Source of the DNA: Piscinibacter sp.
GTDB lineage: Bacteria > Pseudomonadota > Gammaproteobacteria > Burkholderiales > Burkholderiaceae_C
Direction of reading: 5' to 3'
NCBI GenBank assembly: GCA_019635485.1
Contig: JAHBZL010000020.1
Location: 18,278 to 82,277 of the forward strand
Length of the DNA: 64,000 nt
Numbering within the stretch: the first letter of the stretch is position 1; every line of letters starts with the position of its first letter. Below are positions 31,506 to 40,013 of this stretch, piece after piece. Position numbers and translations under genes: made by a program. The notes under the pieces were generated by a model, which saw nothing but the letters and a program-made list of their open reading frames with translations, was not told where the DNA came from and did not search any database.

Positions 31506-34317
31506 CCTCGCGCTGCGGCCGCTCGCGCTGGCGCTGCTGTCGCTCGGGCTGCTGTCCGCCTGCGGCAGCAAGAAGCTGGCGGTGCCGGACGACGAGCCGA
31601 CGCTGAAGACGCTGGCCGGCCGCGAGGTCGAGGTGGCGGCCGACAGCGGCATCGAGGTCACGCCCGAGAAGTCGATCGCGGCCTACCGCAAGTTCCTCGA
31701 GGTGGCGCCGCAGGCGAAGCAGCGCTCGGAGGCGATGCGCCGCATCGGCGACCTCGAGATGGACATCGCCGACGACAAGCTGGCCGCGGGCCAGGCCGGG
31801 CCGAACGGCGCGGCCGACTACCGCGCGGCGATCGAGCGCTACCAGGAATACCTGAAGGCCTACCCGAACGACCCGAACAACGACCGCGTGCTGTACCAGC
31901 TGGCCCGCGCGCAGGAGCAGAACGGCGAGCTCGAGGTGTCGCTGAAGACGCTCGACCGGCTGACCGCGAACTACCCGAAGACAGCCTATCGCGACGAGGC
32001 GCAGTTCCGCCGCGGAGAGCTGCTGTTCAGCACGCGCGAGTACGCCAAGGCCGAGGCGGCCTACGGCACCGTGCTCGCCGGCGGCACCGACACGCCGTTC
32101 CGCGAGCGGGCGCTGTACATGCAGGGCTGGGCGCAGTTCAAGCAGGCCCGGCTCGAGGAGGCGCTGCACTCCTTCTTCGGCGTGCTCGACGCCAAGGTGG
32201 CCGGCCGTGCCGGCGACGGCGGGCTGGACTCGCTGGAAGGCCTGAGCCGCGCCGATCGGGAGCTGGTCGAGGACACCTTCCGTGTCACCAGCCTGGCGCT
32301 GAACAGCCTGCAGGGCGCGGAGAGCATCCCGCCCTACATCACGGACGACAAGCGGCGCTCCTACGAATACCTGGTCTACGAGCAGCTCGGCGACCTGTAC
32401 CTGAAGCAGGAGCGGGTCAAGGACGCGGCCGACACCTGGAGCGCCTTCGCACGCCGCCAGCCGCTGCATGCGCAGGCGCCGCAGCTGCAGGCACGCGTGA
32501 TCGACATCTACCAGCGCAACGGCTTCGCGAGCCTCGCGCTGGACGCGAAGAAGGACTACGTCTCCCGCTACGGCGCGGACTCGGAGTTCCGCCGCGCCAA
32601 CCCGGCCGGCTGGGAGAAGGCGCAGCCGCTGGTCAAGACGCACCTGACCGAGCTGGCGCGCCACTACCACGCGAGCGCGCAGAAGAGCAAGGCGAGCAGC
32701 GACTACCAGGAGGCGGTGCGCTGGTACCGCGCCTACATCGCCTCGTTCCCGGACGATCCGGAGACGGCGCAGAACAACTTCCTGCTCGCCGAACTGCTGT
32801 ACGAGGACAGCCGCTATCCCGAGGCGGCGGTCGAGTACGAGAAGGTCGCCTACCAGTACCCGAACCACGCCAAGGCGGCCGATGCCGGCTATGCCGCGCT
32901 GCTCGCCTACGCGGCGCAGGAGAAGCGCAGCCCGCCCGCCGAGGCGCCTGCGCTGCAGAAGGCCGGGGTCGAGAGTTCGCTGCGTTTCGCGCAGGCGTTT
33001 CCGTCCGACCCGCGCGCCGGCTCCGTGCTGACCAACGCGGCCGAGAAGCTGTTCGCGCTGCGCGACGGCGCGCGCGCCAGCGAGGTGGCGCAGAAGGTGC
33101 TCGCGCTGCAGCCGCCGGCCAAGCCGGAGCAGCGGCGGGTCGCCTGGACGGTGATCGCGCACACCGCGTTCGAAACGAACGACTACCTGAAGGCCGAGCA
33201 GGCCTACGGCGAGGTGATCGCGCTGACGCCGGAGAAGGATCCGGCCCGCGGCGACCTGGTCGAACGGCTCGCGGCCTCCGTCTACAAGCAGGGCGAGCAG
33301 GCGCGTGCGGCCGGCGACAGCAAGGCGGCCGTCGAGCACTTCTCGCGCGTCGCGGCCGTCGCGCCGGGGTCGAGCGTGCGCGCCAACGCGCAGTTCGACG
33401 CCGCCGCGGCGCAGATCGCGCTGAAGGACTGGGACGGCGCCGCCCGCACGCTGGAAGACTTCCGCCAGCGCTACCCGAACCATCCGCTGCAGGGCGAGGT
33501 GGGTGGCAAGCTGGCGGTGGCCTACCTCGAACGCGAGCAGTGGGCCCAGGCCGCCGGCGAGTTCGACCGGCTGTCGGCGTCGAGCAAGGACCCGAAGGTC
33601 GCGCGCGACGCGCTCTGGCAGTCCGCCGAGCTGTACGAGAAGGGCAACGCGAAGCCGCTGGCGGCGAAGAGCTACGAGCGCTACGTGAAGCAGTACCCGC
33701 AGCCGCTCGAGCCGGCGATGGAGGCCCGGTCGCGCCTGCTGACGATCGCGAAGGCGGACGGCAACAAGGCCCGCGAGCTGGCGCTGACGAAGGAGATCTA
33801 CGAGGCCGACCGCAGCGGCGGCGCGGCGCGCACGCCGCGCACGCGCACGCTCGGCGGGCTTGCCGCGCTGGCGCTGACCGAGCCGGCCTACGAGGCCTAC
33901 CGCAAGGTGCCGCTGGTCGAGCCGCTGGCCCGGCAGCTGAAGCTCAAGAAGGCCAAGATGGAAGAGGTGCTGAAGGCCTACGGGGCCGCGACCGACTACG
34001 GCGTGGCCGAGGTCACCACCGCCGCCACCTACCGCACGGCCAACCTGTACCAGGACTTCGGCCAGGCGCTGCTGAACTCGCAGCGCCCGCGCAAGCTCTC
34101 CAAGGCCGAGCTGGAACAGTACAACGTGCTGCTCGAGGAGCAGGCCTTCCCGTTCGAGGAGAAGGCGATCGAGCTGCACGAGACGAACGCGCGCCGCACC
34201 AGCGTCGGCATCTACGACGAGTGGGTCAAGAGCAGCTTCGCCGCGCTGGCCAAGCTGCGTCCGGTGCGTTACGGCAAGGCCGAGCGCAGCGAGGGGGTCG
34301 TCGATGCGATCCGCTGA
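31489..34317 (+). CDS. TPR lipoprotein, GltE/AglT-like role
   Basis: 942 residues. The start is GTG 31489: it has an AGGAAGG Shine-Dalgarno and gives a lipoprotein signal peptide with lipobox LLSAC (Cys about 25). The whole mature protein is built of TPR units (YRKFLEVAP, YQEYLKAYPNDP, AEAAYGTVLAGG, YRAYIASFPDDPETAQNNFLLAELL, KSYERYVKQYPQP). Length and arrangement fit an outer-membrane-attached scaffold. In the Myxococcus Agl/Glt system the TPR lipoprotein AglT/GltE plays such a part; the correspondence here is by architecture and neighbours. It overlaps both neighbouring genes (17 and 14 bases). Confidence 0.83.
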   Translation: MRRPSDLALRPLALALLSLGLLSACGSKKLAVPDDEPTLKTLAGREVEVAADSGIEVTPEKSIAAYRKFLEVAPQAKQRSEAMRRIGDLEMDIADDKLAAGQAGPNGAADYRAAIERYQEYLKAYPNDPNNDRVLYQLARAQEQNGELEVSLKTLDRLTANYPKTAYRDEAQFRRGELLFSTREYAKAEAAYGTVLAGGTDTPFRERALYMQGWAQFKQARLEEALHSFFGVLDAKVAGRAGDGGLDSLEGLSRADRELVEDTFRVTSLALNSLQGAESIPPYITDDKRRSYEYLVYEQLGDLYLKQERVKDAADTWSAFARRQPLHAQAPQLQARVIDIYQRNGFASLALDAKKDYVSRYGADSEFRRANPAGWEKAQPLVKTHLTELARHYHASAQKSKASSDYQEAVRWYRAYIASFPDDPETAQNNFLLAELLYEDSRYPEAAVEYEKVAYQYPNHAKAADAGYAALLAYAAQEKRSPPAEAPALQKAGVESSLRFAQAFPSDPRAGSVLTNAAEKLFALRDGARASEVAQKVLALQPPAKPEQRRVAWTVIAHTAFETNDYLKAEQAYGEVIALTPEKDPARGDLVERLAASVYKQGEQARAAGDSKAAVEHFSRVAAVAPGSSVRANAQFDAAAAQIALKDWDGAARTLEDFRQRYPNHPLQGEVGGKLAVAYLEREQWAQAAGEFDRLSASSKDPKVARDALWQSAELYEKGNAKPLAAKSYERYVKQYPQPLEPAMEARSRLLTIAKADGNKARELALTKEIYEADRSGGAARTPRTRTLGGLAALALTEPAYEAYRKVPLVEPLARQLKLKKAKMEEVLKAYGAATDYGVAEVTTAATYRTANLYQDFGQALLNSQRPRKLSKAELEQYNVLLEEQAFPFEEKAIELHETNARRTSVGIYDEWVKSSFAALAKLRPVRYGKAERSEGVVDAIR

Positions 34318-35026
34318 ACGGCTGCTCGCCGCCCTGCTCGCGAGCGCCGCGCTCGCCGGCTGCTCGACCCTGAGCAGCACGGTGCAGGCGGTCAAGGACA
34401 GCGTCGTCACGCCGGTGGCCAACGCGATCGCGCCGGCCGCGCCGGCCTCGGCACCCGCCAAGACGGTGGCGGCTGCACCGGCGGACGTCGCGGCGAAGAA
34501 GCCGGAACCGGTCCGTCCGCCGGTCGACCCGGCTGCGCAGCGCGCCTTCGACAACGCCTTGCGCGCGCTGCGCGCCGGCCGCACCGACGACGCGGAACGG
34601 GGGTTCCGCGCGCTGACGCAATCGCATCCCGACCTCGGCGGCCCGCATGCCAACCTCGGCGTGCTGTACCGGCAGGCGGGCAAGCTGGACCAGTCGGTCG
34701 CCGCGCTCGAGAAGGCCGTGGCGGCGAGCCCGGACCAGCCGGTGTTCCAGAACCAGCTCGGCATCAGCTACCGGCTGGCGGGCCAGTTCGCGAAGGCGCG
34801 CGCGGCCTACGAACGCGCGATCGAGCTCGACCCGACCTATGCCTCGCCGGTGCTCAACCTGGGCATCCTGAACGATCTCTACCTCGGTGACAACGCGCGG
34901 GCGCTCGAGCTGTACGTCCGCTATATCGCACTGTCAGGCGGCAAGGACGCGACGGTCGCCAAGTGGGCGACCGAACTGAAGAACCGCAAGCCCGAGAAAC
35001 TGCTGACGAAGAAGGAGCAGCCATGA
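34304..35026 (+). CDS. Small TPR lipoprotein
   Basis: 240 residues. The signal peptide ends in the lipobox ALAGC (Cys about 20). A flexible Ala/Pro/Lys linker (about 40-78) leads to three TPR units (PHANLGVLYRQAGKLDQSVAALEKAV, FQNQLGISYRLAGQFAKARAAYERAIEL, LNLGILNDLYLGDNARALELY). The linker length would let the TPR part reach through the periplasm. It overlaps the preceding gene by 14 bases and the following one by four. Likely an adaptor in the same machine. Confidence 0.83.
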   Translation: MRSAERLLAALLASAALAGCSTLSSTVQAVKDSVVTPVANAIAPAAPASAPAKTVAAAPADVAAKKPEPVRPPVDPAAQRAFDNALRALRAGRTDDAERGFRALTQSHPDLGGPHANLGVLYRQAGKLDQSVAALEKAVAASPDQPVFQNQLGISYRLAGQFAKARAAYERAIELDPTYASPVLNLGILNDLYLGDNARALELYVRYIALSGGKDATVAKWATELKNRKPEKLLTKKEQP

Positions 35027-35328
35027 CGCGACGCCTTTTCGCCTGCCTGCCCGGCGCGCTGATCCTGGTGGCCGGTTCGGCCTTCGCGCAGGACCGCGCG
35101 GACATCGACCGCACGCAGATCATCGGCAACCGCGAACTGCCCAAGGTGCTGTACATCGTGCCGTGGAAGAAGCCGCTGCCCGGCGACCTCGCCGGCCGCC
35201 CGGTGGCCAGCGTGCTCGACGAGGCGCTCGCGCCGGTCGATCGCGACGTCTTCCGGCGCCAGGTGCAGTACGACGCCAAGACCCAAGCCCAATCCAAGAG
35301 CGCCGCGCCGGCCGCCCCGGCACGTTAG
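35023..35328 (+). CDS. Small secreted protein of the Glt-like operon
   Basis: 101 residues; the ATG overlaps the previous stop. The signal peptide ends at SAFAQ (about 23). The mature part has one short conserved-looking segment, RTQIIGNRELPKVLYIVPWKKP, and a polar Ala/Pro/Gln tail. No family recognised. The wording of the central strand-turn segment suggests a partner-binding peptide rather than an enzyme. It precedes the motor genes by 60 bp, the largest gap inside the operon. Confidence 0.7.
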   Translation: MTRRLFACLPGALILVAGSAFAQDRADIDRTQIIGNRELPKVLYIVPWKKPLPGDLAGRPVASVLDEALAPVDRDVFRRQVQYDAKTQAQSKSAAPAAPAR

Positions 35329-35388
35329 GAAGCCAGTCTTCCAGCGCCGCCCGCAAAACTCATCGCCTCGCCTTTCCAGGAGCCAGCC

Positions 35389-36042
35389 ATGTCCCTCATC
35401 GATTTCGCCGTCAAGTTCTTCCAGGACAGCGGCGTTGCCATCTACTTCTCCATCGCGATCATGGCCGTGGGCCTGTCGATCGCGATCGAGCGCTTCATCT
35501 TCCTGAACCGGGCGCGGGCGCAGAACCGCCAGCTGTGGGCGCAGGTGCTGCCGATGCTGCAGGGCGGGCGCTTCAAGGAGGTGCTGGGCCTGGCGCAGAA
35601 GTCCGACGCCGCGATCGGCAAGATCGTCACGCACGGCCTGGAGCGCATGCAGAGCCCGGGCCGCCGCGAGGACATCGACGCGGCGATGGAGGAGGGCATG
35701 ATGGAGATCGTGCCGCGCCTGGAGAAGCGCACGCACTACATCGCGACCTTCGCCAACGTCATCACGCTGGTCGGCCTGCTGGGCACCATCATCGGCCTGA
35801 TCAAGGGCTTCACGGCGGTGGCGGCGGTCAATCCGGCGGAGAAGGCCGAGCTGCTCTCCGCCTCGATCTCGATCGCGATGAACAACACGGCGTTCGCGCT
35901 GTCGGTCGCGATCCCGTTCCTGCTGATCCACGCCTTCCTGCAGGCGCGCACCAGCGAGATCGTCGACGGGCTGGAAGCCGCCAAGATCAGCTTCCTGAAC
36001 CTGGTGCAGCGCATCAAGGCCGAGACGGCCGCGACGAGGTAA
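35389..36042 (+). CDS. MotA/TolQ/ExbB-family proton channel subunit (AglR-like)
   Basis: 217 residues with the three-helix TolQ/ExbB layout: TM1 about 14-36, a cytoplasmic loop containing the conserved GLERM segment, TM2 about 118-140 (FANVITLVGLLGTIIGLIKGF) and TM3 about 158-182. The LLGTIIGLI(K)GF motif is the family hallmark. Together with two ExbD-like subunits it should form an inner-membrane stator that uses proton flow to do work in the envelope, as TolQR, ExbBD and Agl motors do. An AGGAG Shine-Dalgarno precedes the ATG. The next gene is four bases downstream. Confidence 0.9.
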   Translation: MSLIDFAVKFFQDSGVAIYFSIAIMAVGLSIAIERFIFLNRARAQNRQLWAQVLPMLQGGRFKEVLGLAQKSDAAIGKIVTHGLERMQSPGRREDIDAAMEEGMMEIVPRLEKRTHYIATFANVITLVGLLGTIIGLIKGFTAVAAVNPAEKAELLSASISIAMNNTAFALSVAIPFLLIHAFLQARTSEIVDGLEAAKISFLNLVQRIKAETAATR

Positions 36043-36046
36043 GAAC

Positions 36047-36565
36047 ATGCCCGTGCGACGCCTCCGTAAACGCACGGCGGAGCTGGAGGTCACGGCGTTC
36101 ATCAACGTGATCGTCGTGCTGGTGCCGTTCCTGCTTTCGACGGCCGTGTTCACGCGGCTGTCGGTGCTGGAACTGTCGCTGCCGGCGCAGTCCTCCGCGG
36201 TCGAGCAGCTGAAGGTCGACGACCTGAAGCTCGAAATCGTGATCCGCCCCGACGCGCTGGAAGTCGGCGACCGCATCGGCGGCCTGATCCAGCGCATTCC
36301 CGCGACGAGCCCGACCGAGCACGACCTCGCGGCGCTGTCGACGCTGATGCAGATGATCAAGGGCAAGTTCCCGGACACCACCACCGCGACGGTGCTGGCG
36401 CAGCCGGACACGCCCTACGAGATGCTCGTGCAGGTGATGGACGCGGTGCGCGAGACGCTGCCGCCGCCGCGCGTGAAGGGTCAGCATGTGCCGGACGTGC
36501 CGCGCACCGTGCTGTTCCCCGACATCTCGATCGGCGACGCGCCGGTGAGCGTGGCCAGGAAGTGA
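36047..36565 (+). CDS. ExbD/TolR-family subunit lacking the usual TM aspartate
   Basis: 172 residues: a short basic N-tail, a single TM helix at about 14-36, and a periplasmic domain. In ExbD, TolR and AglQ the TM helix has an essential Asp (pattern FIDV or LIDI). Here the same place reads AFINVIVVLVPF, with Asn20. The periplasmic part includes an extra insert (RIPATSPTEHDLAAL) not usual for TolR. The following gene encodes a second family member that keeps the Asp, so a mixed stator is likely. The change looks genuine because the flanking residues align well. Confidence 0.87.
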   Translation: MPVRRLRKRTAELEVTAFINVIVVLVPFLLSTAVFTRLSVLELSLPAQSSAVEQLKVDDLKLEIVIRPDALEVGDRIGGLIQRIPATSPTEHDLAALSTLMQMIKGKFPDTTTATVLAQPDTPYEMLVQVMDAVRETLPPPRVKGQHVPDVPRTVLFPDISIGDAPVSVARK

Positions 36566-36575
36566 GGGGCCCGCG

Positions 36576-37067
36576 ATGAAGCTGACCCCGATCCAGAAGC
36601 GCGCCGAGCGCAAGGCGCGCAACCAGCACGGGCTGGACATGAACCTGGTGGCGCTGATCGACATCTTCACGATCCTGATCTTCTTCCTGATGTCCTCGAC
36701 CGGCATCGAGGTGCTGTCGACCGCCCGGGCCGTCAAGCTGCCCGAATCGACCGCGCTGAAGGACCCGAAGGAGACGATCGTGATCACCGTCAGCGCGACG
36801 GAGATCGTCGTCGACGGCCGCAAGGTCGCGAACGTGGCCGACGCGATGGCCAGCACCGAGGACCTGATCGCGCCGCTGAAGGCCGAGCTGGACGTGCTGT
36901 CCAACCGCCAGACGATCCGCAAGGAGAACGAGGCGCAGGCCAAGCAGGTCACCATCATGGGTGACAAGGGCATCCCGTACACGTTGCTGCGCAAGGTCAT
37001 GTACACCGCCGCGCGCGCCAACTACAGCGACGTGGCGTTCGCGGTGACCAAGAAGGCCAACACATGA
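36576..37067 (+). CDS. ExbD/TolR-family subunit with intact TM aspartate
   Basis: 163 residues. The TM helix (about 23-42) reads LVALIDIFTILIFFLM with Asp29 in the position of the proton-carrying Asp of ExbD, TolR and AglQ. The periplasmic domain shows the family strand pattern (ETIVITVSATEIVVDGRKV) and the final helix-strand unit (YTLLRKVMYTAARANYSDVAFAV). It should be the protonatable partner in the stator formed with the TolQ-like protein and the Asn-bearing paralog. Its stop overlaps the start of the next gene (ATGA). Confidence 0.9.
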   Translation: MKLTPIQKRAERKARNQHGLDMNLVALIDIFTILIFFLMSSTGIEVLSTARAVKLPESTALKDPKETIVITVSATEIVVDGRKVANVADAMASTEDLIAPLKAELDVLSNRQTIRKENEAQAKQVTIMGDKGIPYTLLRKVMYTAARANYSDVAFAVTKKANT

Positions 37068-38164
37068 GCGCCACGGCCGTCACCTTCCGCCCGGTGGTGC
37101 TGCCGTGGGCGCTCGTGCTGGAGGACGAGGCGCGTTTCAGGCGCATCCTGCGCGCGGTGCTGATCGTCTCGGCGCTGATCTGCCTGGTACTGCTGCTGCT
37201 GCCCCGGCCGGTGGAGAACCGCGCCGCGCCGGCCGAGCTGCCGCCGCGTCTGGCCAAGCTGGTGCTCGAGCGCCAGCCGACGCCGACGCCCAAGCCGCCG
37301 GCCGTGAAGGCCGAGACGCTGGCCAAGGCCGAGCCGGTGCCGAGCAAGCCGCAGCCCGCCCGGCCCGAGGCCAAGAAGCCCGAGCCCCCGAAGGCTTCCG
37401 CAGTGCCCGAGGCACGCAATCCGGTGCCGGGCAAGAAGCCGGGCGAGGCGCTCGAGGCCGCCAAGCGCAAGGCCGCGGGTGTCGGCCTGATGGCGATGAA
37501 GCAGGAACTGGCGCAGCTCGCGCTGGCGCCCACCGCGGTGCAGCTGAACCAGAACATCAAGCCGGGGCCGGGCATCGGCGCCGGGGTGGGGGTCGGCGTC
37601 GGCGCCGGCACCGACCCGGGCATTCCGACGCGCGCGCTGATCACCTCCAACGCGACCAACGGCAGCGGCGGCATCAACACGGCCGGCTACAGCCGCAACA
37701 CCGGCGGCGGCGGCCTGGCCGGCCGCGGCACGACGCTCGTCGAGGGCACGATCGGCGGCGGTGGCGGCGGCGGGCCGGGTGGCGGCCTGGGTGTCGGCGG
37801 GCGCGGCGACGGGGCCGGCAACGGCACCGGAGGCGGCAAGGGCGGCACGCTCACCAAGGGCGGCAGCGGCAAGGCCTCGCGCTCGCTGGAGGACATCAAG
37901 CTGGTCTTCGAGCGCAACAAGGGCGCGATCTACGCGATCTACAACCGGGCGCTGCGCGAGGATCCCTCGCTGCAGGGCAAGGTGGTGGTCAAGCTGACCA
38001 TCGCCCCGGCCGGCCATGTGGTGGACGTGCGGGTCGAGTCCAGCGAACTGCACGCCAGCGAGCTCGAGCAGAAGCTGCTCGCGCGCATCCGCAGCTTCGA
38101 CTTCGGCGCCAAGGACGTCGACCAGATGGTGGTGACCTGGCCGGTCGATTTCCTGCCGTCCTGA
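37064..38164 (+). CDS. AgmX/PglI C-terminal domain protein (TonB-like, GltG/GltJ-like)
   Basis: 366 residues. A cytoplasmic N-tail is followed by one TM helix (about 28-47, RAVLIVSALICLVLLLLP). Then comes a Pro/Lys/Ala-rich stretch (about 70-130), a Gly-rich low-complexity region (about 165-265) and a C-terminal AgmX/PglI or TonB-like domain (about 275-366: FERNKGAIYAIYNRALREDP, KVVVKLTIAPAGHVVDVRVESSEL, IRSFDFGA). It is the likely force-transmitting arm that links the proton channel to outer-membrane parts. It closes the 17-gene run. Confidence 0.9.
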   Translation: MSATAVTFRPVVLPWALVLEDEARFRRILRAVLIVSALICLVLLLLPRPVENRAAPAELPPRLAKLVLERQPTPTPKPPAVKAETLAKAEPVPSKPQPARPEAKKPEPPKASAVPEARNPVPGKKPGEALEAAKRKAAGVGLMAMKQELAQLALAPTAVQLNQNIKPGPGIGAGVGVGVGAGTDPGIPTRALITSNATNGSGGINTAGYSRNTGGGGLAGRGTTLVEGTIGGGGGGGPGGGLGVGGRGDGAGNGTGGGKGGTLTKGGSGKASRSLEDIKLVFERNKGAIYAIYNRALREDPSLQGKVVVKLTIAPAGHVVDVRVESSELHASELEQKLLARIRSFDFGAKDVDQMVVTWPVDFLPS

Positions 38165-38187
38165 TCACGGCACGAAGCCTGCTTCGG

Positions 38188-38216
38188 CGGGTGACGACAA
38201 CCAAAAGCGTCACCCG
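38188..38216. terminator. Inverted repeat at the end of the 17-gene operon
   Basis: CGGGTGACG at 38188-38196 pairs perfectly with CGTCACCCG at 38208-38216 around an 11-base A/C-rich loop. It lies between the operon end and the next gene start. With no T tract it may be a factor-dependent terminator or an operator for the glutamine amidotransferase gene 16 bp downstream. Confidence 0.45.
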
Positions 38217-38231
38217 TCCGTTGCAGCGTCC

Positions 38232-39062
38232 ATGTGCCAGCTGTTTGCGCTGAACAGCCGCGAGCCCGCGGCGGTCACGTTCGCCTTCACCGGTTTCTCC
38301 GCCCGCGGCGGGGCGACCGATGCCCATTCGGACGGATTCGGCCTCGCCTTCCACGAAGGCAATGCCTGCCGCCGCTTCGTCGACCATGGCCGGGCCAGCG
38401 ATTCGGTGTTGGCCGAGTTCCTGCGCACGCACCCGATCCGGGCCCGCACGGCCGTCGCGCACATCCGCAAGGCCACGCAGGGGGCCGTCAACCCGGCCAA
38501 CTGCCACCCGTTCGTGCGCGAGTGGCAGGGACGCGAATGGTCGTTCTGCCACAACGGCGACCTGAAGGACTTCCACCCGCGCCTGGACGGCAGCCACCTG
38601 CCGGTCGGTCAGACCGACAGCGAGCGGGCGTTCTGCTGGATGCTGCAGCGGCTGCGGCGCCAGTTCCGCCGCGGCCTGCCGGACTGGCCTCAGCTGGCAC
38701 CGGCGATCGCCGAGCTGGCCGAACGCATCGGCGCGCACGGCAAGTTCAACTTCCTGCTCTCCGACGGGCACGCGCTGTACGCCCATGGCCACACGCGGCT
38801 GTGCTGGCTGCAGCGCCGGCCGCCGTTCGGCACCGCGCACCTGGTCGACCACGACCTGGAGCTCGACCTCGCGACGGCCAACGGGCCGGACGACTGCATG
38901 GTGCTCGTGGCCACCGAGCCACTGACGCGCAACGAGGCCTGGCAGTTCTTTGCGCCGGGCGAACTGCGCGTGTTCGCCGAGGGTGAAGAGGTCTGGCGTC
39001 AGGTGCCGTCGCCGGCGGCGGCGGGCGCGGCGCTGCCGGCGCTCGCGCTGCGGCCGGCCTGA
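38232..39062 (+). CDS. Class II glutamine amidotransferase (YafJ-like)
   Basis: 276 residues beginning Met-Cys-Gln-Leu-Phe, so Met removal exposes the N-terminal nucleophile Cys of Ntn-type glutaminases. The SDGFGLAFHEG, HIRKATQG and FCHNGDL segments are the family's glutamine-binding and oxyanion elements. Stand-alone proteins of this group (YafJ, EgtC-type) hydrolyse gamma-glutamyl amides. EgtC is a step in ergothioneine synthesis in actinobacteria, but this gene is 32 kb from egtD and more like YafJ. No strong Shine-Dalgarno is visible. Followed by a small convergent ORF. Confidence 0.88.
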   Translation: MCQLFALNSREPAAVTFAFTGFSARGGATDAHSDGFGLAFHEGNACRRFVDHGRASDSVLAEFLRTHPIRARTAVAHIRKATQGAVNPANCHPFVREWQGREWSFCHNGDLKDFHPRLDGSHLPVGQTDSERAFCWMLQRLRRQFRRGLPDWPQLAPAIAELAERIGAHGKFNFLLSDGHALYAHGHTRLCWLQRRPPFGTAHLVDHDLELDLATANGPDDCMVLVATEPLTRNEAWQFFAPGELRVFAEGEEVWRQVPSPAAAGAALPALALRPA

Positions 39063-39093
39063 CGCAACCGGGGCTCAGGCCCGGCGGATCACT

Positions 39094-39261
39094 TCAGCCG
39101 CCGAAGCAGGCGAGCACCAGGGCCGCCGCCGCGGCCACCAGCGCGACGGCCAGGGCCAGGTCGCGTTCGAGGGCCTGGCCGCCGCCCGACGGCACCGGTG
39201 CGGCATCGGCCAGCACCTGGAACTGATCGGCGGGGAAGTTGACGAGCAGGCTGGCGGACAT
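39094..39261 (-). CDS. 55-residue tail-anchored membrane ORF
   Basis: The ATG at 39261 has GGGAG nine bases upstream, and the TGA is at 39096-39094. The first 35 residues are mixed polar; the last 18 or so are an Ala/Leu/Val helix ending in ACFGG, a probable C-terminal membrane anchor. No family recognised. It fills the gap between the amidotransferase and tag. Shine-Dalgarno, length and hydrophobic end support it, but with this G+C content a chance ORF is possible. Confidence 0.45.
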   Translation of the reverse strand: MSASLLVNFPADQFQVLADAAPVPSGGGQALERDLALAVALVAAAAALVLACFGG

Positions 39262-39370
39262 GGCGGGCTCCCGGCGGTGGCGTTGGGTCTACCTACGCAT
39301 CGTCCGCGCCGGCGGTTGCACGCGCATGTCGCGCGGGCCGGGCACCGTGTTTCGTTTGTAGCGCCCGCGT

Positions 39371-39985
39371 TCAGCCGGGGACCCGGAACGCCTTCCGGGC
39401 GCGGGCCACCTCCGCCGCGACGACACAGTCCGGGACATGGTCGTTCACCAGCCCCATGGCCTGCATGAAGGCATAGACGGTGGTCGGTCCGACGAACTTC
39501 CAGCCGCGCTTCTTCAGGTCCCGGGACAACGCATTCGATTCGGGCGAGACGGAGACGGTCCGCGGTTGGGCCGCCGTGGCGGGATCGGCCTCGAACTGCC
39601 AGAAATAGGCCGCCAGCGATCCGCGTTCCGTCTGCAGCTGAACGGCGCAGCGGGCGTTGTTGATGACGGCCTCGATCTTGCCGCGGTGGCGCACGATGCC
39701 GGCGTCCTGCAGCAGGCGGGCGACCTGCTTCTCGCCGTAGCGCGCGACCCGGTGGAAGTCGAAGCCGTCGAAGCCGCGCCGGAAGGCCTCGCGCTTGGCC
39801 AGGATGGTCCGCCAGCTCAGTCCGGACTGGAAGCCCTCTAGGCAGATCTTCTCGAACAGCCGGATGTCGTCGGCGACCGGGAACCCCCACTCGCGGTCGT
39901 GATAGGCCTCGAACTCCGGCGCCGCGCCGCACCAGCGGCAACGCGGCCGGCCATCCGTTCCGGGGATCGTGGGGGGCGTGTTCAT
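39371..39985 (-). CDS. tag: DNA-3-methyladenine glycosylase I
   Basis: Base-excision repair enzyme that removes 3-methyladenine from alkylated DNA. 204 residues from ATG 39985. The N-terminal RCRWCG and YHDREWGFP segments and the later zinc ligands are typical of Tag, as are the LFEKICLEGFQSGLSW helix and the KFVGPTTVYAFMQAMGLVNDH segment; His and Cys near the C-terminus (VNDHVPDC) complete the zinc site. Upstream lies the C-terminal end of the SARP-type regulator gene on the same strand, 28 bp away, so co-transcription is possible. Confidence 0.93.
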   Translation of the reverse strand: MNTPPTIPGTDGRPRCRWCGAAPEFEAYHDREWGFPVADDIRLFEKICLEGFQSGLSWRTILAKREAFRRGFDGFDFHRVARYGEKQVARLLQDAGIVRHRGKIEAVINNARCAVQLQTERGSLAAYFWQFEADPATAAQPRTVSVSPESNALSRDLKKRGWKFVGPTTVYAFMQAMGLVNDHVPDCVVAAEVARARKAFRVPG

Positions 39986-40013
39986 GGCAGTGCGTCGATT
40001 CTCGTCCAGGGCG

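Noticed and set aside
38232-39062. EgtC partner of the EgtD locus
   Set aside because: Closer to the general YafJ group by layout, 32 kb away, and no EgtB; the link is not supported.
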